A DNA stretch of 64,000 bases from Paraphaeosphaeria minitans (GCA_015832175.1 WJXW01000003.1:2232001-2296000); one strand, 5' to 3'. Counted from the first letter of the stretch, positions 47,311 to 60,151 are shown. Notes: a model not told the origin generated them from the sequence alone. Numbers and translations: made by a program.

Positions 47311-49142
47311 ATCTATTTATATAGGTTATAGTTAAGTTCTAGTGCCTAGTATGCGTTTCTAAGCATCTGCTTCTATTATTATTCTTAAGTATATAGCTTA
47401 TATAGATTATCTTCTTCTTTTTCCCGTAAGGATATTCTTCTGTTTTTCCTCCTACAGTCTTCACTGTTCCTATGTACTAGTTGAATTAGTAGTTCTGTTA
47501 TTACTTCTTATATAGGGTAGTTTGCAAAGCTGTCTAAACATTTAGGCATATAGTAGTATTTATAGTCTTAGTTTAGACACGTGTACTAGTACAGTTGCAT
47601 ATAGTCTCTATTAATAAGTATATTATAGTATTTATTACCCTTTAGCGTAAAGTAAAGAAAGTATTTTACTTATTATTTATTCTAGAGGTGTTTATCGTAA
47701 GCTGCGATAAGGTAGTCTATCTATATTTACCTATAGCGCAGTTTCCTTCTAAGTTATTTCTTATTCTCCTTTTTCTCTGCCTTATGTTGTGCGCATATTA
47801 GTTCTTCATAATATATCTATATATAGAATTAGTGTGTAGGATTTTAGTAGTCTAAGTAGTACTTTAGTACGTAGTCTAACTTCTTATTTTTATAGGGTTA
47901 CATTTCTTTTGGTGCCTAGTAGGGTTCTATATAGTCCTAAACATTTAGTTTGTACTTAGGTAATATAGGGTTGTCTTCTTCTTGCCTACTTTATAGGTAA
48001 GGAGTAGGAGATCTTAGTATCTCTTCTACGTCTTCTATGTTATAGTATATATTAGAGTTGTTTTCTAGATCTTTGTATAGTTATAAGTTAGGTAAATCTA
48101 ATCGCTTACTTCGCTCTAGCGTAACGCGTTAGTAACTAAATAGCATTATAATAACTTCCTATTTCTTATTAGGTTCTTAGTCTTTAATAGTTAGTATATT
48201 TAACTTAGTTTAATAGACTTTGTTCTTTAATCTGCAGTTCCTGGCTATATAGCCTAGTTTGCTACATGTAAAGCATTTACGGGTCTTAGTTATTAGTTAT
48301 TAACTTCTATTAAAAACATGTTTATTAGGCTGCTTAAGGCCTATCCTTCCTCCTTTTCCTTTACCTATGTAGTTAAACTAGACATCTTTTATTAGTTTAT
48401 ATCTCTAGTAGTTCCTTAGCTATTGCTTTTAGACAATTCTAATAAGGTTTCTATAAACTACTTTTGCTAGTTGTCTAAAGCTTATCGCCCTAGGGTTTTA
48501 GTGGAGCTCCTGTTGTAGTAAAAACTATTTTCTATTAATCCTAATAGTTTCTTTATATAGTTCTTTAAGGTTAGTAATTCGCGCACTACTACGTAAGAGT
48601 TCTTTACGTAGTTTTTATTTAAGTTCTTGTTTATACATATCTTAAAGAGATTTATCGTCCTAGTTAAGTTACACAGCGTACCTATAAAACTTAGCTATAT
48701 ATTTAGCTACTAATTATTTCTAAGTTATAGTCTAAATCTTTGCTTTTATAATAGAGTCCTTATTAGCGATCCTAAAGAGTTATTTAAGGCATTTCTTAAA
48801 GTTATTATAATTCTTAATAATATTAACTACATTAGCGTGTTTATTTGTGTACTTATTGTTATCGTTATTATAGTCCATTCCTAGGTACTTTTTAAGGTAA
48901 GGATGGATCTATAATCCTACATCTCCTCACATGTATATTACTGCGAAGATAACCTTCTTTTTGTCTTTTAGGGGTTTATTTAAGTTAAAGAAGTAGAGGT
49001 CTAACTAGAGAATCTAGACGTTAGTTTAAGATTATTCGCTAAAGTAGAAATTAGGTTTATATGCCTTACTACTATCCTTTATAGGAGTAATCTTAGCGGC
49101 ACCTAAAGCTATAGAAGAGGTAGGAGTTTGTGAAGTACTTAT
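47262..49142 (-). pseudogene. gag: gag of Gy1-K
   Basis: Minus strand. Start codon ata (complement of tat 49140-49142), stop TAA at the conserved site. The knuckle near 48231-48279 keeps several Cys (tgc, tgt) lost elsewhere. A poly-Asn-like run of the N-terminal half is kept as in A and G. Confidence 0.82.
47301..47307 (-). promoter_or_regulatory. -1 frameshift heptamer of Gy1-K
   Basis: Plus strand taaaaaa, complement T TTT TTA, within the conserved gatgtc...ggccta context. Confidence 0.8.
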
Positions 49143-49159
49143 ATTAAGGGTGTTTAAGA

Positions 49160-49570
49160 TATTAAATCTAAGAAGGTAGCTAATCCTAAAGGGTTAAGGT
49201 TAGTTCTTAGGCAGGAGTACTTACAGAAGGTAGAAGGTCTTGTTAATATAATAGTATTTTATAAAGTGTAATAAGTTAATAATTTGGTTTGCTAGAATCT
49301 AAACAGTAGATTAATAAACAGATTAAACATAAGTATAGAGAGCCTATCCTTACGTTCCTATATACTAAGGCTGCTCCGCTGCTTAGTGCCACTAAGCAAC
49401 TAAGCACCTTACGTGACCTACTCTACTACTTAGTGCCGCTAAGTAACTAAGCACATTACGTAACCTAATCTAAGTTACTTAGCGTCTCTTTATTACATTT
49501 GTAACCCTATCGTCGCCTCATCACACCTTTATAAGCGCCCGAGTCCCACGTCGTTATCTGGTACGTAACA
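49160..49570 (-). repeat. 5' LTR of Gy1-K
   Basis: 411 bp. The outer 70 bp keeps cgtcgcctcatcacacc and gcccgagtcccacgtcg, positions that are mutated in the 3' LTR. Confidence 0.93.
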
Positions 49571-50308
49571 CCTAAACTACTTCGCATAATCCTAATAATG
49601 GAACCTACACTATCTATAGGCAATGTATATATATATAGAGCATAGCTGGGGCCTATCCCTATACGTGCGAGGACAGAAACACTATATATAAAGCTATACT
49701 AGTAGCAGTAGCCTAAAACCTAAACTGCTTTTGCCTAATAAACTATATTATACAAAGAGGCTAGACACTCCTAGTCTCCTTAATAACTAGGAGATTATGC
49801 TTCTATCTAGTTAGATAATATTATTCTTAACTTTAAAGGAGAGCTAGAGGATAAAAACTATTACACAAAAGAGGAGGAAGATAAATAAGACTAATAAAGT
49901 GATAAAGAAGAAGTATAGAAGGCTACCTTATATCTTACTTCTACTATATACCTTTATTATACAACTAGGAGTAATCCTTCTATACCTACTTACTAAGACC
50001 TAGCGTTAAGTATTATATTACTTAACACCCTATCTTTTATTTAGGCATAAAATATATGCCTAGAAAGAGCCTTATCGCGTAATACGACTCTACTACTGTG
50101 TAAAGGGGTAGAGTAAGAACTAAGTAGGTTAGCTGTTACTACCTATTTGTATAAGAGTACGTGTAAATAGGACCTCTACTATATAGTAACACTACACCTA
50201 CCTTATAACTTATTCTAATAGGGGAAGGCTAACTATATAGATAGAGAAGAATAGGAAAGGAAAAGTATATAATAAATATAAGCTATTATATAAAAGAAAA
50301 GTTACTAG
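49571..50308 (+). pseudogene. gag: Remainder of Cop2-F2 gag, deleted
   Basis: Continues from 42986 after the cctaa duplication and aligns with F1 29430-29677, then jumps at about 49825 to F1 30520 and runs to 31007. The deletion makes this copy knuckle-less. Confidence 0.65.
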
Positions 50309-50620
50309 TGTCTATATAGTTTATTATATAAATAGCACTAAGCAAAATAGGGGCCTACCTACCTATAGGGACCTATATAAGGACCCACTACTTAGGTTAG
50401 CGCTAAGAGGCAGAGACTTTATAAGGCCCTGCCTACCTATAAGGACCCGCACAAGGACCCACTGCTTAGGTTAGCGCTAAGAGGTAGAGACTTTATAAGG
50501 CCCTTAGTGCCCCTTTGTACAATAGACTAGACGTAATTAATTAAACCTACTTCTTACCCTTTGTATAATAGTATACTATTAACCCTTAAATGCTTAATTA
50601 TAGATTAAGCCAAACTAATA
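50309..50620 (+). repeat. 3' LTR of Cop2-F2
   Basis: 312 bp, tgtctata to aactaata, followed by gttat and the resumed RT of element B. Confidence 0.9.
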
Positions 50621-50964
50621 GTTATGCCTTTTAAACTTACAAACGCACTAGCAGCTTTTATAGCACTTATTAATAATGTACTCTATAAATATCTAGACAT
50701 ATTTATTATCGCGTATATAGACGATATCTTCGTCTTTTCTAAAAACGAATCTAACCACACTAAGCATGTATAAACAGTATTAGAAGTACTAGATAAAGTA
50801 TACCTTTGCATTAAACTTAAGAAATATAAGTTTAACGTTAAATAACTTAAATTCCTAGGATACATTATTACTATAAAAGGAATTAAGATGGCACTAAGTA
50901 AAATTAAATATATTAAGAACTAGCTAATACTAAAGATAGCTAAGAATATCTAAGAATTCTTAAG
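50621..50964 (+). pseudogene. pol: pol of element B, part 3 (RT catalytic core)
   Basis: Aligns with 3657-3999 of Gy1-A and holds the AYIDDIFVF box at 50711-50737. It is cut at 50964 by Gy2-H and is not seen again in the window, so the rest of B lies to the right. A minus-strand frame at 50683-50865 is a shadow of this RT. Confidence 0.83.
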
Positions 50965-51155
50965 TGTGATAGGCTGGGGCTATGCCCCAGCCTTTAGAAG
51001 GATTTTAAGGAAAGGAACTGCCCTAAAGAAGTGGACCTACTAAGGAAAACTCTTCTTATAAGCGGCACACCCCCCATAGAGACTTAATACCTAGAATTTA
51101 TCCTTTATATTTAGCACTTATAGTTCTGTTTACTCTCTAAAGCTAGCCTATAATA
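50965..51155 (+). repeat. 5' LTR of Gy2-H
   Basis: 191 bp, tgtgatagg to cctataata, two single-base deletions relative to D. Terminal hairpin ggctggggc-tat-gccccagcc intact. Confidence 0.92.
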
Positions 51156-51184
51156 TTAAATTCTAGGTCTTCTAGAAAAGAATT

Positions 51185-52410
51185 ATTTAAAGGAATAAAG
51201 AAATATAATAGAGTCTAGAATAACCTACTAATAGATGCCTCTAATATTGCTAAGTTAGTAGAACAACTACAGAACTTAATTACTACTAGAGATAAAGACT
51301 ACTTTACTATATAAATACTATAACTTTAGAATAAAGAGCTGCGTGAGCTCTTTATACGCTAATAGGCCTACGCTAGTACTACCCTTAGCCTATCTACCTC
51401 TACTATAAGGGGCAGATCCCTATTTACTAGTATAAACTAGCTAATCTTATAGCGTAAACTACTTTTAAGCCTAACTAAGTTTAAGGGCTTAAAGGCCTAG
51501 TTTAGGGCTTAAAAGGTTATAATAGATTATAAGCTCTAGGCTAATAAGTAGTTTATTAGCTCCCCTTAAAAGGAATAGGCGCTAATATAGGACTACCTAG
51601 ATAATAGTCTTTAGGATATAGTAGCGGCCTTCTACTAAGCTAGGGGGCCAAGCAGCTAGTTTAACCTATAGACGTTTATATAGTACCTCACCTTTATATA
51701 CGCTAATAAACACGCCTAGTAGAAGGCTAAAGTACGCCTTAATATAATTAGGTAGAACCCTAGGGAGAGTTTCTCTAACTTTTACATCCGCTTTAAATAA
51801 ACCTTAGTAGAGGTAGGCAGTAGCTAGTAGGGTAATACTAAGAAACTGCGTAAGTTACGCTGCGTAATTTAGTGTAATATCTATATAGTTACTCTTAACT
51901 GCAACGTTCTTAAAGGGGACTATAATATAGCTATTGCTAAGTTTTTACAAATTATAGCAGACCTTAAAATAGAGGCTCTAGAAGATAAGCTTACTATTTA
52001 AGCTACCTCCTATAAAGGTGGCTAGCCTCCTCCTAAAGATAGTAAAAGTAATGTCTATATAACTCTTATAGTAGCGTTAACTTTAACCTAGCCCTAAGCT
52101 AGCGGGGAGGTAGGTAAGTAGCGCCTAAACTAGATACCTAAATATATCTTCTAGTAACACTACGACGTAGGCGTATACACTTACTATAATAAGCCTAACT
52201 ATATAGCTAGAGCCTACTCTAATGCGATTTTACTCTAGGTAATTATAACCTAACCTTAGCATAGTAAGATAAATATCTAGTTAGGAACAGAGTAGCCCCT
52301 AGTCTAGCGCTAATATAGGGGCTAAGCGCGATAGCATTAATAGAGATATAATTAGGGCGAGCTGTAATAGTTAGAGTGGCTAGGACTAGAATAGGTATAA
52401 ATAGGCCTAC
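51185..52410 (+). pseudogene. gag: gag of Gy2-H
   Basis: Colinear with gag of Gy2-D at about 92% by eye. The knuckle region is near 52174-52218. At the place where D has gaaaaaaa, H has gaacagag, so an A-run slippery site is not conserved. Confidence 0.68.
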
Positions 52411-53487
52411 CTCTACCTTTTATGTCTTCTTTAATAGTATACAGTATGTAAAGGCCCTAATTAATATAGAGTGTAAATACTTTATAGTAATTAGCCCTAG
52501 ACTAGTAGATTTACTCTTACTATGGCGTATTATAATTTTAGCCTAAAAGCTAGAATAGACTACTAGGTTATTACTATAGACCCTTATTATAGAGATAGTA
52601 GTAGTACCTTATAATATATCTAGATAGTAATAGACCTTTTACGCTTATATAATCTTTAACCTTTACTAGAATATAATTCTAGGGGCCCCTTAGCTAGCTA
52701 AGTCTAAGGTAGTAGTAGATGTCTATAGTAGTAAAATTATAATTAGGGCAGCTAGGGGTCTTATTACCCTTAATACCTAGATAGTAGAGAGGTGGGGCCT
52801 CCTTACTATACTTATAAATAAAAAGGATAATATAACACCCTTTAATACTCTAGATAAAAACTAGAAAGAGGTATTTTTAACTTTACTCTAAGATATTGCC
52901 TAGATACTTATAATAACGCTTCCTTATATAGTAGAATCTCTACTCCCTTATAATATAGCGGGGCTAGGCCTTACTAAAGATAGTAGGACTCTCCCCCTAG
53001 AACTAGCAGAGTATACTACTATCTTTAATAAAACTAAGGTATCTAGCCTTCTACTGCACTAGGGCACGTTAGACTACTATATCTACCTAAAGTAGATTCT
53101 AAGCGGCTTCCTCCTAAGACTATTCTAGGGCCTGCTATATAGTATATCTAGAGATTACCTAGTAGAACTCTAGCGCTAACTTATAGAACTTATAGATAAG
53201 GGCTAGATATAAGCTAGCTCCTCTTTAGTAAGTACTCTAGTCCTTCTAGCCCTAAAGCCTAGGGGGAAATAGCGCCTATATATTAACTATTAGGAGATTA
53301 ATATAATTCCTAAGCTAGATTAGTATTCTTTTCTACTTATTAAAAAAACACTATGCACTCTCTCTTAAGCTACTTAGTTTATAAAAATAGACATCTACGC
53401 TGCCTTCTATAAGCTATAAGTTATAGAGGGGGAAGAATACTACACTACGTTCTACACCTAGTTTAGCCTTTTTAAGTAGTTAGTAGT

Positions 53488-53799
53488 TGTCCGTACAGTT
53501 TATCGTACAAATAGCACTGAGTGAAATAGGGGCCTGCCTACCTATAGGGACCCGCACAAGGACCCACTACTTAGGTCAGCGCTAAGAGGCAGAGACTTCA
53601 TAAGGCCCTGCCTACCTATAAGGACCTGCACAAGGACTCCCTGCTTAGGTCAGCGCTAAGAGGCAGAGACTTCATAAAGCCCTTAGTGCCCCTTTGTACG
53701 ATAGACCAGACGTAATCAATTGAACCTACTTCTCACCCTTTGCACGATAGTATACTATCAACCCTCAAATGCTTGATTGCAGATTGAGCCAAACCTACA
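53488..53799 (+). repeat. Solo Cop2 LTR inserted in Gy2-H
   Basis: 312 bp, tgtccgta to aacctaca, with a perfect duplication gtagt (53483-53487 and 53800-53804). The empty site in Gy2-D reads agttagtagtcctattt at 16092-16108. It is the least mutated Cop2 LTR, keeping atcaattgaacc, cacgatag and tgattgcagattgagcc, so it is probably the youngest insertion or has largely escaped RIP. Confidence 0.93.
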
Positions 53800-53999
53800 G
53801 TAGTCTTATTTAGACTAACTAAGGCACCTACTATATTTTAGCGCTATATTAATAGCGCTCTAAAGGATACCCTAGGCAATATATATATAGCTTACCTAGA
53901 TAATATCCTTATCTATATAATAGGGCCCCTACACTAACACTAGGACTATATACAATAAGTGCTAGGACTCCTATAAGAAGCTAGACTATATATAGACCT

Positions 54000-54328
54000 C
54001 GCGCTTTAGGTCCTAGAGCGCTAGGATAGGGCCCTAGAGAATAAGAGGCCTTTTAGGCCCTAAAGAATATATTTATATAGGGCCCTATTAAAACAGGACC
54101 CCTTTCTTAGTAAGGGTATATAGGGGTACAGCCTATTTAGAGAATTAAGGAAGAAAGTTGCGATAGAAGTTAGTAAAGCTAATAAAGTAGTAGACTATAT
54201 ACACTATAGAGGGGGTGTCCTATTAATTAATTACCTATATCTTTACTAGATTAGGGCGAATAGCTTTACCTACTATAATAAGATACCTTAGGTACTTAAC
54301 CTCTATTATCGCGAATTTATATTTCCCT
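54000..54328 (-). other. Nested inversion inside Gy2-H RT/RNase H
   Basis: This segment is the reverse complement of Gy2-D 16286-16616, with normal D order on both sides. Inside it, roughly 54028-54086, the stretch between two agggccctat palindromes is back in D orientation. So there were two inversions, one inside the other. Confidence 0.85.
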
Positions 54329-54715
54329 ACACGCTAGTAGAGGTAGACTACTTAGGCGGCGCTACTAGGGCCTACCTCTTCTAACGTATTAAAGGGATCT
54401 AGCACCTTATAGCCTACTACTCTATAGCCCTAACACTAGCCTAGTAGAACTATACTATTTATAATAAAGAGCTACTTATAATTATATAGGCCTTATAAGT
54501 ATAGAGACTAGAACTAATAAAAGTAGCGCGCCCTTTTAAAATTCTAATAGACTATAAGAACTTTAAATACTTTATAAAGATCTAAGAATTAAGTAAGCGC
54601 TAGCACTAGTAGTTAGAGTTACTCTCTACTTTTTACTTCTACCTCTACTACTAGCCTAGATCCTAGATAGCTAGACTAGACGCACTAAGCTAGCGTAAGT
54701 AGAATATAGTCTAGT

Positions 54716-54809
54716 TATAGGTAATAGTACTTACTTTACACTAGGAAGGATAGTAAAAGGATAACTCTAGTAATATTAATAGAATAATACTTATCTTATA
54801 TAGAGTTAG
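54716..54809. other. Unassigned sequence after the Gy2-H breakpoint
   Basis: Does not match Gy2-D after ctagt (54711-54715) or any other element in the window. It continues across Gy3-I2 at 62922. Confidence 0.5.
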
Positions 54810-55021
54810 TGTTAGAACCCTGGGTACCTGGCTAGGCGCTGGGATGGTAAGGGCCAGCCGGATGTAGGTGGAGATTACCTAATCTAAGGCTATATAGTTC
54901 TATTGCTAACAGAGTAATCTAGCAGCGATTTGTCTATCCTCTATCCTATATTCTACTATACAATCCACTATTGTTTCACATTTAAAGCTAAAGCTATATT
55001 GCTTATACCTAACTTCTAATA
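54810..55021 (+). repeat. 5' LTR of Gy3-I2
   Basis: 212 bp, tgttagaac to cttctaata. The first 70 bp is nearly free of RIP (ccctgggtacctggc, gctgggatgg, ggccagccgg). Confidence 0.94.
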
Positions 55022-55279
55022 TTTAAATTGCTTACTATATATACGAGTAGTTTAGTTTTAAAAGGCTTCTACTTATAATAACTAGGCTATAATAGTAGAC
55101 ACCTTACAGTCTACGCGCTCTCGTACCTAATACTAGGACACTTAGGAGCCTATAAAAAGGAAATCTTTATATTTAAGCCTATTTCCTATACTAAGTAAGC
55201 TAGAGGACTAGCGTGCTCCTCTTTCTATATATTAGGGTTAGTCTGCGCCTAGATGCGCTAGAGAGGGCTAAGTTAGGAC

Positions 55280-56400
55280 ACCTCTAGACGTTAAAAATAA
55301 TTTTTCTAGCACTATTCTTAAACAGCTTAAGAAAGCTAAATAATAGCTTAAAGAGAGAAGGAATATAGCTAAACTTAATAGAATTAACTAGATAAGATAA
55401 TAATAGAAAGTAAGAGACACTTAAGCCCTATATAAGCCTATAAGAGATCCTACTAAAATATAGGATTCCCCTAAGGTATCTTTATTACAACGTTTATAAA
55501 AGCAGCCGTATAAATATACCTAAAGGGACTAATAGGAGTTTAATTATTAGAGAGATAACTATAAGCTCTATTTCTAGTCCTTAAAGGACTACTTTGTAGA
55601 TAAGGACCTTAAAGTTACCTACGCCCTCTAGTATATATTAGATGTCTACTGTACAGTATAAAGAACTAAAGTTTAAGCCTAGTTATTAACAGACCCTAAC
55701 TAGTTACCTACTTAAGCTAACCTAAAGAATAAGATACTAGAAGCTTTAGGATCTCTTAAAGAAAGGCGCTAGTTAGTATATAATTAGTTTAAGAGATGCT
55801 AATAGAGACTAAATTAGAGCCTATTAGAGCTATTAGATTATCTACAAAATTACTAGGAGGAGCTAGAAATAATAGACTTTAAATAATAAAAGCTAGAATA
55901 CGTAGGATTACTCCTACCTTCTATCTAATAGCAGCTATAAGTAATCCCCTTAGGGCTCTAAGTTATAGTTATAAATGTTAAACTTTAGGTTTTAATTATT
56001 TATTAGATAGATAAGCCAAATTAAGGATCTTTAGCTCCTAACCTATACTTAAAGAGTGTAGAACATTAACGCCTAAAGTAACTAGATTCTAGGGGGGACA
56101 AAAAACCTTAAAAGGCGGTTAAAAAACTAAAAAAGTAGGGTAATAGCACTAAAAGTCCTAAGTTAGCGCTATCTAGCACTAGACTACTAGTAACTAACAC
56201 TTCTTACTAGCATTGTAAAAGGCTAGGCCACTTAAAACCTAATTACCCTACTCTAAATAAGCTAGCTACACCTAGGATCTAAAATACCTAGTTTACACGT
56301 AATAGGGAATAGGGTGCAGGAAAAAGTAGGGGATAGACAAAGTAGTAGCTACCCTTACTACCTATATATTAATAGTTATAAGGCACCTTAATAAAGTCCT
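55280..56400 (+). pseudogene. gag: gag of Gy3-I2
   Basis: Helical Gag region from about 55530 (NYKLYF.SLKDYFVDKDLKV, then KERR.LVYN.FKRC) to the CCHC knuckle at 56205-56246: tac (Cys lost), tgt 56214, cac 56229, aat-tac (last Cys lost), with KRLGHLKPN. The frame differs from pol by -1. The start of the gene is unclear. Confidence 0.75.
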
Positions 56401-56424
56401 AAAGGTAAGATAGTTAGGATCTCC

Positions 56425-59400
56425 TTTTAACTAGCTTTATACCTAGTTAAGGGGAATACTTATTCTCCTAGCTAGAGTTAAAAAGGATACTATTAACACC
56501 TTAGTAGATTCTACTTTAGCGTTAAACCTCTTTTTACTACAAAAGGCAAAAGAGTAGGGGGTTAATATTAAACTATTAATAGGGTTACCCGCCTAGGCAG
56601 TAAACGGGTCTAATATTAAAGTTTATGGCACAATAGTGCTATCTATAGAACTTAAGGACTTATGTGGGCGAAAGCAATAATAGAAGGTACCCTATATAGT
56701 TACTAACCTTATAGGTTATAATATCCTCCTAGGTTTACCTTAGTTTAATTAAGTGAACCTAAAGGTAAATGTTATAACCTAACATGTGCTGTTTTAAAGA
56801 CGTAATACTAGGGAAGTACTAGTCTATTAAAAAATCGCGGTAGAAGACGCTAAGCAGTTTAATTATACTATATAAGACCCTTATGTCTCTATATACGCGT
56901 ACATAGTATCTAATATAAATATACTAGCACTATTTGGCGTAAATAGGAATAGAATAGTAGAGATGCTATTCTATTATTTTAATCTTGCTAATGTAGCCTT
57001 AAATAAGGACTTGAAAGACCTTACTACTTATACTAACTATAATTTACAAATTAATTTAGTAGAAGGTGGTGTACCTCTATATTACCCTATGTATAACCTC
57101 TTTATAGTTAAGTTGGAGACATTAAGGAAGTACATTAAGGAGTATTTAGCTAGAGGATAGATTTACTATTTAAAATCCCTAGCTAGTGCCCCTATACTCT
57201 TTATAAAGAAGAAAGATAGCACCTTACGCCTATATGTAGATTATTAAGGTCTTAATAAGATTATAATTAAAAATTATAGAGCTCTCCTACTAATTACTAA
57301 ATCTCTAGACTAACTAAAATAAGCTAAGATATTTACAAAGCTTAACTTAAAAGAAGTATACTATTAAGTTTGTATTATAAAAGGAGATAAGTAGAAAACT
57401 ACTTTCTATATAAGATATAGCTATTTTAAGTATACTATAATGCCTTTTAGCCTTACTAACACACTAGCCTAGTTCTAGGGCCTAATTACCTAGATACTAA
57501 CTGGCCTAATTAATGTCACCTATATTATATACCTAGATAATATATTAATCTTCTCTAATACACTAAAGGAATATAAGGCCTATATAAGGGAGATTTTAGA
57601 GAGGCTGCGCTAAGTAAAGTTCTTTATTAACCTAAAGAAGTGTAAATAGTACACTACTACTATAGAGTACCTTAGGTTTATTGTTTCTCTAGAAGGGCTT
57701 ATAATTAATCTAGATTAGGTTAATGCGATATAATTATGGCTAAAGCTAACTTATATACGTAATATACGCGTCTTTATTAGCTTTATAAACTATTATAGAC
57801 AGTTTATTACTAATTTCTCCTAAATAGCGCTACCTCTTACTAGTTTAACTAAGAAAGCGCTAAATAGCGCTAGATAGGGGCTGGCGATGCGAAGGGAGGA
57901 GAGTATAGCCCTAGATATTAGGCTAGAAGGCACTAAAGCCTTCTAAACACTAAAAGACATATTTCTTAAAGTGCCTATACTAGTGCACTTTAAGTATAGA
58001 TAATAGACACGTCTTAAGACTAACGCCTTAGGTAGAGTAATTAGTGCTATTTATAGCCAACTTATGCCTAAAGGCGATAAGCTAGGCTTATAGCGACTAA
58101 TTAACTTCTTCTTAAAGAAATTAAGCACTACGCAGTACTACTATAATACTTATAATAAGGAACTCCTTACTATTATTAAGTTAGTTAAACACTAGCGTTA
58201 ATCCTTTTAAGGTTAACACTTTAAGGTCTTAACAGATTATTATAACTTTTAATAGTTTATAGAGACTAAGACACTTATATTACGTTACATCTAGTTATAC
58301 CTTACCCTAAGTGAGTATAACTTTGTTATAACTTATAGGGTAGGATTAATAAATCTAGTAGACAGCCTATTAAGGCGCCTAGACTATATACTTAGCACCT
58401 AGAATACTAAGTAGAAGAATAATAAAGCCTTTGTTAAGCCTTTAGCTAATCTATTATTAGAAAAGTAAGGCAGATACGCTCTAGTCTCTACTATCTCTAC
58501 CTATTTTAGGAATTAGGTAGGATAGGGTAATAAGCCCTATTAAGAGACTAACCCCTCTAGAAGTTAGATAAAATAGGGTAATAGGCCCTATAGAGATATC
58601 TATTACTTTAAGAGGTTAGATAAGGGTAGTCTTAGTAACTACCTCTTCCTAGAGAACTAAGAGGCTATTAAATCTAAAGATTTAAACTTATTAGATAATA
58701 AGGTTAATAAGTTAGCGCAATCTAGTCTAAGTGGCCGCAGCTTAGGACTAACTAGCCTAGTATAGCTTAAGTCTCCCTTAAAGCGCACAAAAGCTATTAA
58801 GAACTGCTATAATAGCCTTCTCTTAGGACATTTTAGTATAACTTAGACGCTTAAGCGCGTTTAATAGAAGTTTTACTAGACTAGTATAAATAAGGAGGTC
58901 GCTAATTATGTTTATAACTATAAGTGGTGCTAATAGGTAACTTATAAAAGATATAAGTCTTATAGTCTTTTATAGTAGCTTTCTATCCTAGATTACGTAA
59001 TAATAGACTTTATTACTAATCTACCCCTAAGTCGCTTCTTAGGACTAATATATAACGCTATCTTAGTAATTATTAATTAATTTTCTAAGATAGCTTATTA
59101 TGTACTAGCCTAGATAGATTAGGATAGCACTAACCTAGCTTAGGCTTAGATTTGTGAGGTTATTAGACTTTATAGTAATCTAGAGAGTATTCTCTTAGAC
59201 AGAGGACTAGTAATAAAAGCAAAACACTAGGATACTTTCTATTATTACCTAAACTTAAGGAGGGTTTTAACCTTAGCTTTTTACCCTTAGACTAATAGGC
59301 AAATAGAACGCTAGAACTAAACACTAGAATAATACTTACAAATCTTCTGCTCCCTAAAGTAAGATAATTAGGTAATGTAGATCTCCTTAGTAGTATATAT

Positions 59401-60151
59401 ATATAATAATAGTAAATATTTAGTAATAGGGTACACACTATACTAAGTGTGCTTTAGATATAATCCCTCTAATCTAACCTAGCCTAATATGCTGCTAGGT
59501 GGCGGGGAGAGCCTAAAAGGCTACTAAATAGTGTTAAGATTAATAGAAATATATGTAAATGTAAGAAAGAAGCTGTAGGTAGTATAGAAGTACTAAAAAT
59601 CTATTTTTAATAAGAAGAGAACCCCTTTACAACTTAATAAAGGTAACAAGATATAGGTTTTAAGTAGGAATCTAAAGTCTGTATAACTAAACAAGAAGAT
59701 AGACTAGAAATTCCTAGGCTCTAGAGTAGTAGATAAGTGTATTAGCTCTCTACCTACAGCCTAATAAGTAAATCTACCTAAATTAGGTAAGGTTTATCTA
59801 GTGTTCTATTCTTCCCTACTAGAACTATACAAATTACGTAGGAAACTACTCTACTAATAACTGCTAATTAAAGACACACTGCGCTAATATAGTAATAATA
59901 TATATAAAGTGGACTATATTATTAATAGACAATAAAATAAATTAGGATAATAAGAATACCTTATTAAATAGAGTAGATATAATCTAGAAGAAAACTCTTA
60001 GGAACCTACTATATTAATTAGCAGAAATGCGCTTAAAGAGTTCTAGAAAAAGCTTAAGATATCCTTAAGAAGGTTAATAACTACACTTCTAGAGGCAAAA
60101 AAGAGAGGTTGTAGGCAACCTCCCTTAAAGGGGAAAATTAGCGAACGCTAA
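56425..60151 (+). pseudogene. pol: pol of Gy3-I2: protease, RT, RNase H, integrase, chromodomain
   Basis: Protease with LVDSTLALN (family DSGATxNF) at about 56501-56527. RT runs from about 57080, with YLDNILIFS at 57530-57556; the second Asp is Asn. A stretch of 65 codons at 56963-57160 has stayed free of stops by chance and is only a piece of this gene. RNase H near 58000; integrase about 58830-59480 with VIIDFITNLP, LDRG and NRQIERQNQ; chromodomain (VDYIINR to LEENSQEP) near 59909-59995. A TAA at 60149 may be the true stop. Confidence 0.88.

Larger units (their letters stand above)
42987..49570 (-). mobile_element. Gy1-K: full-length chromovirus copy, minus strand
   Basis: 6584 bp, 411 bp LTRs, perfect duplication cctaa (42982-42986 and 49571-49575), inserted in Cop2-F2 gag. 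F1 gives the empty site (gtaacctaaactac). Same gene order as Gy1-A, inverted. The right-hand (5') LTR has an almost unmutated outer 70 bp. Confidence 0.95.
41885..50620 (+). mobile_element. Cop2-F2: second gag-only element, split by Gy1-K, internally deleted
   Basis: 312 bp LTRs (41885-42196, 50309-50620) and a perfect duplication gttat. Own sequence 41885-42986 and 49576-50620, about 2.1 kb. Compared with F1 it lacks about 840 bp at 49825 (F1 positions about 29680-30520), which removes the zinc knuckle. The break lies in AT-rich sequence with short homology. The empty site is seen in Gy1-A at 3652-3660. Confidence 0.9.
50965..54715 (+). mobile_element. Gy2-H: broken second copy of Gy2
   Basis: Starts with a 191 bp Gy2 LTR preceded by ttaag (50960-50964), inserted in B pol. 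It aligns with Gy2-D from 13568 to about 17000. It is interrupted by a solo Cop2 LTR and a 329 bp inversion, and stops matching D at 54715 in the RNase H-integrase linker. No 3' LTR is present in the window. Confidence 0.88.
52415..54715 (+). pseudogene. pol: pol of Gy2-H, interrupted and truncated
   Basis: Protease region from 52415, RT up to 53487, solo LTR to 53799, RT resuming with AYLDNILIY at 53888-53914, the inversion 54000-54328, then RNase H to 54715. Integrase and chromodomain are missing. Inactivated both by stops and by rearrangement. Confidence 0.82.

Noticed and set aside
50683..50865. Minus-strand open frame of 60 codons similar to the one at 25627
   Set aside because: The similarity is due to both being antisense to the same RT segment (element B and Gy1-G).
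56963..57160. Stand-alone small gene of 65 codons
   Set aside because: It is in frame with and colinear to the protease-RT part of Gy3-I2 pol, a stop-free patch only.
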